In this document: in pieces, positions 5,903 through 10,223 of the stretch
How positions within the stretch are numbered: position 1 is the first letter of the stretch
Layout of the letters: each line of letters begins with the position of its first letter
Assembly: GCA_964617145.1 (NCBI GenBank)
Contig: CAZTVN010000045.1
Coordinates: forward strand, 1 to 10,223
Direction: 5' to 3'
Length of the DNA: 10,223 bases
Origin: CAZTVN01 sp964617145
GTDB taxonomy: Bacteria; Patescibacteriota; Gracilibacteria; UBA1369; JACRIC01
Translations under genes and position numbers: made by a program
The notes under the pieces: generated by a model
What the model saw: only the letters and a program-made list of their open reading frames with translations
Told to the model about the DNA's origin: nothing
Databases searched by the model: none

Positions 5903-7063
5903 ATGCTGAAAACAAAAATGCAATTAGAAGAAGCTGAAAAATCGTATTTGTCCCTTTACGCCGTTACCAGCTTAAAGAGCTTGGGAAGGGTATATCCCGA
6001 AAGAGAAGATGCTTTCAGAATGTGCTTTCAACGTGATCGCGATCGAATTATACACTGCAAGGCTTTTAGAAGACTTAAAAGAAAAACTCAGGTTTTTATT
6101 TCACACTATGGCGATCACTATAGAACCAGACTGACACATTCGCTTGAAGTGGCTCAGATCAGCCGCGATATCTCAAGAACACTTGGCTTAAATGAAGACC
6201 TTGCTGAAGCTATTGCCTTGGCACATGACCTTGGCCATACACCATTTGGACATATGGGGGAACAGGAGCTTGATAGATGCTTAAAGCCTTTTGGTTTGCA
6301 TTTTGAACACAATGAACAGAGTTTGCGTATCGTGGAAACGCTCGAACATCTTTACCCAAATTTCCATGGTTTAAATCTCTCAAAAGAAGTGAGGGAAGGG
6401 ATGATTAAACACGAGACACCTTGGGATAATCCAAAAAATCTCCATACAGACAATCTCTCTCGTCCGTCACTTGAGGCTCAAATCGTGAATTTTGCCGATG
6501 AAATTGCTTACACCAATCATGATATCGATGATGGTTTGCGTTCGGGGATCTTAAACTTCAAAAATTTGGAAAAACTCGAACTTCTTGCACAAGTATCTGA
6601 AGATGTGCAAAGACAATACGGCCACATAGAAGATCTTAAAATACGACGAGCGAGGATGGTGAGTAAAATGATTAGCACTATGATCGATGATATCTATGAA
6701 GAAACTGAAAAAATGCTAAAAAAATACGCGATTCAATCTTTAGAGGATGTATACAAAAGTGGAATAAAGCTTGTGCAATTTAGTGAAAATATGGATAAAA
6801 AAGTTCGAGAAACAGGAAAATTCCTTTATGACAAACTCTATCTGAGTGAAAAAGTCTTCAAAGCTTCTTTACATGGGCAAAAAGTTATACGACAGCTTTT
6901 TGAACAATACTATGAACATCCAAAATTTCTTCCAAAGAAACTTGTAAAAACGATCGAACAAGATAAAAAGAAAGAAGAAGTGATTCGAGATTATATCGCA
7001 GGAATGACTGACCATTTTGCTATGAAGAAAGTGAAAAATGCTGTTATAATCAAAGTCCAATAA
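5903..7063 (+). CDS. dgt: Deoxyguanosinetriphosphate triphosphohydrolase-like protein (HD domain)
   Basis: Hydrolyses dGTP, and possibly other dNTPs, to the deoxynucleoside and tripolyphosphate, which tunes dNTP pools. The 386-aa protein carries RDRDRIIHCKAFRRLKRKTQV (split here as RDRDRIIHC 44-52 and RRLKRKTQV 56-64), then the HD metal ligands H79 (LTHSLEVAQ), H108 and D109 (AHDLGHTPFGH) and D199 (NFADEIAY). FEHNEQSLRIVE (135-146) is also typical of the family. The length is nearer the short bacterial dGTPase-like proteins than the roughly 500-aa E. coli Dgt. Start ATG 5903 lacks a clear SD; the ATG at 5918 is an alternative. It is followed by the helicase gene after 29 nt. Regulation by dNTP effectors is known for relatives, but no specific site can be assigned here. 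Confidence 0.92.
   Translation: MLKTKMQLEEAEKSYLSLYAVTSLKSLGRVYPEREDAFRMCFQRDRDRIIHCKAFRRLKRKTQVFISHYGDHYRTRLTHSLEVAQISRDISRTLGLNEDLAEAIALAHDLGHTPFGHMGEQELDRCLKPFGLHFEHNEQSLRIVETLEHLYPNFHGLNLSKEVREGMIKHETPWDNPKNLHTDNLSRPSLEAQIVNFADEIAYTNHDIDDGLRSGILNFKNLEKLELLAQVSEDVQRQYGHIEDLKIRRARMVSKMISTMIDDIYEETEKMLKKYAIQSLEDVYKSGIKLVQFSENMDKKVRETGKFLYDKLYLSEKVFKASLHGQKVIRQLFEQYYEHPKFLPKKLVKTIEQDKKKEEVIRDYIAGMTDHFAMKKVKNAVIIKVQ
7042..7050 (+). promoter_or_regulatory. Extended -10 promoter for the helicase gene, inside the end of dgt
   Basis: TGTTATAAT (7042-7050) is a perfect extended -10 (TGn plus TATAAT). The -35 region is poor (about 7022-7027, ATGAAG), as is usual for extended -10 promoters. Initiation would be near 7057 and give a leader of about 36 nt to the helicase ATG at 7093. 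It overlaps the last codons of dgt, so the helicase gene could be transcribed both from the dgt promoter and alone. Confidence 0.4.
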
Positions 7064-7092
7064 AGGTATTCAAAATTCTATAACATGTTTGC

Positions 7093-9375
7093 ATGTCGCA
7101 TATTCTCGCAGATTTGAATAGTAAGCAGCTTGAGGCCGTAACAACCATTTCCGGGCCATTACTTATCATTGCTGGAGCGGGATCGGGGAAAACACGCGCG
7201 CTCACTCATCGCATTGCCTATACGATAAAAGAAAAAAATATAAATCCGAAAAATATTTTGGCCGTAACATTCACGAATAAAGCTGCAATGGAAATGAAAT
7301 TACGATTAATAAAATTACTATCGGGGAAACATGAAATATCCCTCGATCTTTTAAAACTCAGTGGCAGAGTGGAATCGGAAAAATGTCCATACTCTTTTCT
7401 TCCAACCGTTGGGACTTTTCACTCTGTTTGTGTTCAAATTTTGCGCAAGCATATTCATCTTATAGGTTTTGAAAACGCATTTACCATCTATGATACCGCT
7501 GACCAGAAGGCATTAATGAAAACCCTTATGGAAGAAGAGCATCTTGATGAAAAGCAGTATAATCCAATGGCCATTTTAAACCATATATCCAATGCGAAAA
7601 ATGAACTCATTGGTCCGAAAGAATATCAAAATTTTGCTTTGAATTATTTTAATCAAATAGTGGCAAGGATGTATGAAACCTATCAAAGGGCCCTCAAAAG
7701 AAATAATGCGCTCGATTTTGATGATCTTATTATGAAAACCGTAGAACTCTTTCAGAAAATACCTGACATTCTCGATGAATATCAAGAAAGATTTCAATAT
7801 ATTTCGGTGGATGAATATCAGGATACGAATCACTCTCAATATGTTTTGATGAAAAAATTAGCTGAGAAATATCGAAACATTTGCGTCATAGGAGACGAAG
7901 ATCAATCGATCTACAGTTGGAGAGGGGCGGATATTCGAAATATTCTTGATTTTGAGAAGGATTACAAAGATGCGAAAGTCATTAAACTTGAACAAAATTA
8001 CCGTTCAAGCCAAATTATTCTCGATGCAGCCCATCATATTATTATGAAAAATAAGAAAAGAAAGGAGAAAAAATTGTGGACAGAAAAAAAAGAAGGTCCG
8101 AAAATTCGTTTGTATCAAGCCCGTAATGAAAGAGAGGAGGGAGAACTTATCGCTCGAGAAATTATGGAGAAAGTAAAAACACATGAATATCCGACGTACA
8201 CCGATTTCGTCGTTTTGTACCGAACGAATGCGCAATCACGAGTGCTCGAAGAAGTATTTATGCGGTTTTCCATTCCCTATCGTATTGTTGGAGGCGTGAA
8301 ATTTTATGAAAGAAAAGAAATCAAAGATATTCTTGCGTATCTTCGTGTCGTTCAGAATCCGCTCGATTTTACCAATCTTATGAGAATTATAAATACTCCT
8401 CCAAGAAATATCGGTGGAAAAACACTCGAAGCTATCAACACGTTTATGAGTCAAACGGGCATGAATTTTTTTGAAGCTTTAAAACAGGTGGAAAGCATAG
8501 AAGAATTAAACGATGGGAAAAAGCAAACACTCCAATCATTTATGAAAATGTGGCAAGAATTTTTTGAGGCAAATAAAGAATTTACCGCTTCGGGAGTCAT
8601 CAAAACTATCTTGGCACGGAGTGGATACAAAGATTTCCTTTTAAGTGACCAGACCGAAGAAGGAGAGGTGCGTTTTGAGAATGTTCGGGAACTGGTTTCT
8701 GTTGCTTCGAAATATGACGGTCTTGCTCCTGGCATATCGCTCGCCACTTTTTTGGAAGAAGTATCACTTATTGCTGACCTTGATACTATTGATCCGCGGT
8801 CAGGCTCAGATAGCTTTTCAGAACGCTCCGGCAAGGATAATGCTGTGACTCTTATGACTATCCATGCCGCGAAAGGCTTGGAATTCCCTTGCGTATTTAT
8901 TTGTGGCCTTGAAGAAGGTCTCTTTCCTCATTCGAGAAGTCTTTTTGACCCAGAGCAACTTGAAGAAGAAAGGAGATTAATGTATGTGGCTTTGACACGC
9001 GCAAAAGAAGATCTTTTTCTTTTACATGCACTTCAGAGACTTTTGTATGGAGAAACATTGACGCATGAACCTTCGCAGTTTTTACCAGATATTCCCGAAG
9101 AACTTATAGTAAGGAATAAAAGTTTTTCATATATGAAACCTTTTTCTTCTATGAAGCCGATCGATCCAAAAGTGATCGGTAAAAAACCTGTTCCAGTAGA
9201 AAGTCTTGAAAATAGTCTCGAGCTGAAAGATGGAGATAAAGTTTCTCATAAAACATGGGGAAATGGTCTCGTGCTTAATGTTCTTGGAGGGATAGCAACC
9301 ATTGTCTTTGAAAATCCCAAAATAGGCGTAAAAAAATTGGCGATCAGTGTCGCGCCTCTCGAAAAGATATACTAA
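7093..9375 (+). CDS. pcrA: ATP-dependent DNA helicase, PcrA/UvrD type (SF1A)
   Basis: A 3'-5' DNA helicase for excision repair, removal of recombinase filaments and replication conflicts. Motifs appear in SF1A order: Q-motif LNSKQLEAV (8-16), Walker A AGAGSGKT (27-34), Ia TFTNKAA (59-65), Ib GTFHS (107-111), II VDEYQDTN (239-246), III GDEDQSIYSWRGAD (267-280), IV EQNYRSS (300-306), V IHAAKGLEF (near 590) and VI RRLMYVALTRAK (near 630). The C-terminal PcrA tudor-like domain (about 705-760) has HKTWGNGLV and IGVKKL. The last residues, APLEKIY, coincide with the natural PcrA end. At 760 aa it is longer than typical PcrA (about 724), mainly because of roughly 20 extra residues between motifs Ia and Ib. 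Its TAA stop is the first three bases of the repeat at 9373. No SD is seen before the ATG at 7093. UvrD is an equally acceptable name. Confidence 0.95.
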   Translation: MSHILADLNSKQLEAVTTISGPLLIIAGAGSGKTRALTHRIAYTIKEKNINPKNILAVTFTNKAAMEMKLRLIKLLSGKHEISLDLLKLSGRVESEKCPYSFLPTVGTFHSVCVQILRKHIHLIGFENAFTIYDTADQKALMKTLMEEEHLDEKQYNPMAILNHISNAKNELIGPKEYQNFALNYFNQIVARMYETYQRALKRNNALDFDDLIMKTVELFQKIPDILDEYQERFQYISVDEYQDTNHSQYVLMKKLAEKYRNICVIGDEDQSIYSWRGADIRNILDFEKDYKDAKVIKLEQNYRSSQIILDAAHHIIMKNKKRKEKKLWTEKKEGPKIRLYQARNEREEGELIAREIMEKVKTHEYPTYTDFVVLYRTNAQSRVLEEVFMRFSIPYRIVGGVKFYERKEIKDILAYLRVVQNPLDFTNLMRIINTPPRNIGGKTLEAINTFMSQTGMNFFEALKQVESIEELNDGKKQTLQSFMKMWQEFFEANKEFTASGVIKTILARSGYKDFLLSDQTEEGEVRFENVRELVSVASKYDGLAPGISLATFLEEVSLIADLDTIDPRSGSDSFSERSGKDNAVTLMTIHAAKGLEFPCVFICGLEEGLFPHSRSLFDPEQLEEERRLMYVALTRAKEDLFLLHALQRLLYGETLTHEPSQFLPDIPEELIVRNKSFSYMKPFSSMKPIDPKVIGKKPVPVESLENSLELKDGDKVSHKTWGNGLVLNVLGGIATIVFENPKIGVKKLAISVAPLEKIY

Positions 9376-9382
9376 GGAGGTG
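9373..9382 (+). promoter_or_regulatory. Perfect Shine-Dalgarno sequence inside the repeat terminus
   Basis: TAAGGAGGTG is a ten-base exact complement of the canonical bacterial 16S rRNA 3' tail (CACCTCCTTA). It overlaps the pcrA stop codon and lies 10 nt before an ATG at 9393. In the folded transcript it would be paired with the right arm of the repeat (9430-9446). It is much stronger than any SD at the annotated genes here. Confidence 0.55.
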
Positions 9383-9446
9383 CTGAAAAACTATGTTACT
9401 GAACGAAAATTACAAATTTTGGCTGCAAATTTTTCAGACTTCCTTA
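9373..9446 (+). repeat. 74-bp palindromic MITE-like repeat between pcrA and panC
   Basis: The left arm (9373-9390) and the right arm (9430-9446) are inverted repeats. In RNA they pair throughout, with one G-U and one bulged G, around a 39-nt loop. The loop holds a second small hairpin, AAAATT-ACA-AATTTT (9406-9420). The first 19 nt equal the inverted copy at 54-36, and GGCTGCA (9421-9427) is also shared. Both ends are TA (9373-9374 and 9445-9446), as expected for TA-targeting transposition of the IS630/Tc1 type, although no transposase is present. The element carries the pcrA stop codon and ends 10 nt before the panC ATG, so it is co-transcribed if pcrA reads into panC. Confidence 0.75.
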
Positions 9447-9470
9447 AAGGTGAAAGATGGAAATTTTTGA
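9393..9470 (+). CDS. Possible 25-codon small ORF (leader peptide candidate) upstream of panC
   Basis: ATG 9393 to TGA 9468-9470 encodes 25 residues beginning MLLNENYKFW. It is preceded by the perfect SD at 9373-9382, with a spacing of 10 nt. It overlaps the panC start by 14 nt in another frame, so it could couple or compete with panC translation. Against it, most of it lies in a repeat, the inverted copy at 1-54 has no ATG in the equivalent place, and the peptide has no recognisable motif. It may simply be an accident of the insertion. Confidence 0.15.
   Translation: MLLNENYKFWLQIFQTSLKVKDGNF
9446..9452 (+). promoter_or_regulatory. panC ribosome binding site
   Basis: AAAGGTG lies 4 nt before the ATG at 9457 and fixes the panC start. 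It begins at the last base of the 74-bp repeat. It is one of the few clear SD sequences at a gene in this window. Confidence 0.6.
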
Positions 9471-10223
9471 AACAAAGGCTCTCTTAAAAAAATGGATAGC
9501 GACCCTAAAAATGAAAGGGAAAACTCTTGGTTTTGTCCCAACCATGGGATTTCTCCACGAAGGACATTTAAGCCTTCTACGTGCTGCGAAGAAAGAATGT
9601 GACATGGTTATTGTAAGTATTTTTGTCAATCCAGCGCAATTTGGGCGGCATGAAGATTATGACAAATACCCGAGAGACTTTGAGCGTGATAAAATAATGC
9701 TCGAAAATGTAGGAGCTGATGCCGTTTTTCATCCCGATGTCGAAGAAATATATCATCAAAATAAAAAGCTTGCGGCTGGGAACAGTGGCAAGTTAAAAGT
9801 TCCATCTTCACTTTCTGATATTCTCTGCGGCTGTGATAGACCGGGTCATTTCCAAGGCGTAGCACAAGTGGTAAATATCCTATTGAAAATAATTGAGTCG
9901 GACAAAGCCTACTTTGGACAAAAAGACTATCAACAAACATGCGTCATAGATTGGCTCATAAAGACAATGAAATTTCCAATAGAATTACGAATGATGCCAA
10001 CTGTCCGAGAACCAAGCGGACTCGCTTTAAGTTCAAGAAATATCTACTTAAATTCTCAAGAAAGACATTTGGCGACCGCTCTTTATGACTCTTTAGAATA
10101 CGGGAAAAAACTTTACAAAGAAGGCGAGAAGAATCCAAGGCATATAGAAGCCAAAATAAAAGAATTGATTAATCAAAAATTTTCGACTAATCAAAACATA
10201 AGAATGTGTTTTCACTATGCGGA
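9457..10223 (+). CDS. panC: Pantothenate synthetase (pantoate--beta-alanine ligase), cut by the right edge
   Basis: Condenses pantoate with beta-alanine using ATP, through a pantoyl-adenylate, to give pantothenate for coenzyme A. The frame is open from 9457 to the end (255 codons plus 2 nt). The family is about 280 aa, so roughly 25-30 residues are missing at the C-terminus. Visible motifs: the HIGH-type PTMGFLHEGH (28-37), VSIFVNPAQFG (53-63), GHFQGVAQVVN (130-140), YFGQKDYQQ (152-160) and the KMSKS-like REPSGLALSSRN (184-195), where S187 replaces the more usual Asp. A good SD (AAAGGTG) precedes the ATG. The start lies 81 nt after the pcrA stop, and the gap is almost filled by the palindromic repeat. 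panB and panD are not visible in this window. Confidence 0.93.
   Translation, partial: MEIFETKALLKKWIATLKMKGKTLGFVPTMGFLHEGHLSLLRAAKKECDMVIVSIFVNPAQFGRHEDYDKYPRDFERDKIMLENVGADAVFHPDVEEIYHQNKKLAAGNSGKLKVPSSLSDILCGCDRPGHFQGVAQVVNILLKIIESDKAYFGQKDYQQTCVIDWLIKTMKFPIELRMMPTVREPSGLALSSRNIYLNSQERHLATALYDSLEYGKKLYKEGEKNPRHIEAKIKELINQKFSTNQNIRMCFHYA

Noticed and set aside
1..10223. CRISPR array, tRNA, rRNA, riboswitch or complete insertion sequence
   Set aside because: No regularly spaced repeats, no cloverleaf or rRNA sequence, no recognisable aptamer and no transposase were seen on either strand.

Overview
The window is a low-GC bacterial chromosome segment with seven complete protein genes and one gene cut by the right edge. 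Every gene reads through with the standard code, and no in-frame TGA interrupts a conserved domain. The helicase, Xer recombinase, dGTPase, PurM and FtsE all look bacterial. Most starts lack a Shine-Dalgarno (SD) sequence. The overall flavour (divergent housekeeping proteins, an AAA/DUF4143-type ATPase, weak SD use, compact spacing) resembles a candidate phylum such as Patescibacteria/Peregrinibacteria. That placement is a low-confidence inference, and the presence of panC would be metabolically generous for that group.

Layout: (1) 1-54, the end of a short palindromic repeat running off the left edge. (2) 136-1266 (+), a GT4-type glycosyltransferase. (3) 1446-2858 (+), an AAA ATPase with a DUF4143/PD-(D/E)XK-like C-terminus, a problematic start codon and an inverted repeat in its promoter. 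(4) 4633-2886 (-), ftsE followed 2 nt later by purM, with no ftsX. (5) 4634-4896, an intergenic gap that is mostly one large nested palindrome (about 4715-4883). (6) 5808-4897 (-), a Xer tyrosine recombinase. (7) 5903-7063 (+) dGTPase, 7093-9375 (+) PcrA/UvrD helicase, then panC from 9457 (+), which is open to the right edge.

Functionally the window mixes cell-envelope work (glycosyltransferase, FtsE), nucleotide metabolism (PurM, dGTPase), genome maintenance (helicase, Xer) and CoA precursor synthesis (PanC). ftsE-purM is probably one transcription unit. dgt, the helicase gene and panC lie head to tail, with an apparent extended -10 promoter for the helicase inside the end of dgt.

The most unusual content is non-coding. 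Two inverted copies of a short palindromic element lie at the two ends of the window (1-54 and 9373-9446) and share a 19-nt terminus. The first ten bases of that terminus, TAAGGAGGTG, are an exact complement of the canonical 16S rRNA 3' tail. The right-hand copy supplies the helicase stop codon and fills most of the helicase-panC gap. The large palindrome next to xer has different interior sequence but the same TA-AGGAG termini. Together they look like TA-flanked MITE-like elements that carry ribosome-binding sequence at their tips.
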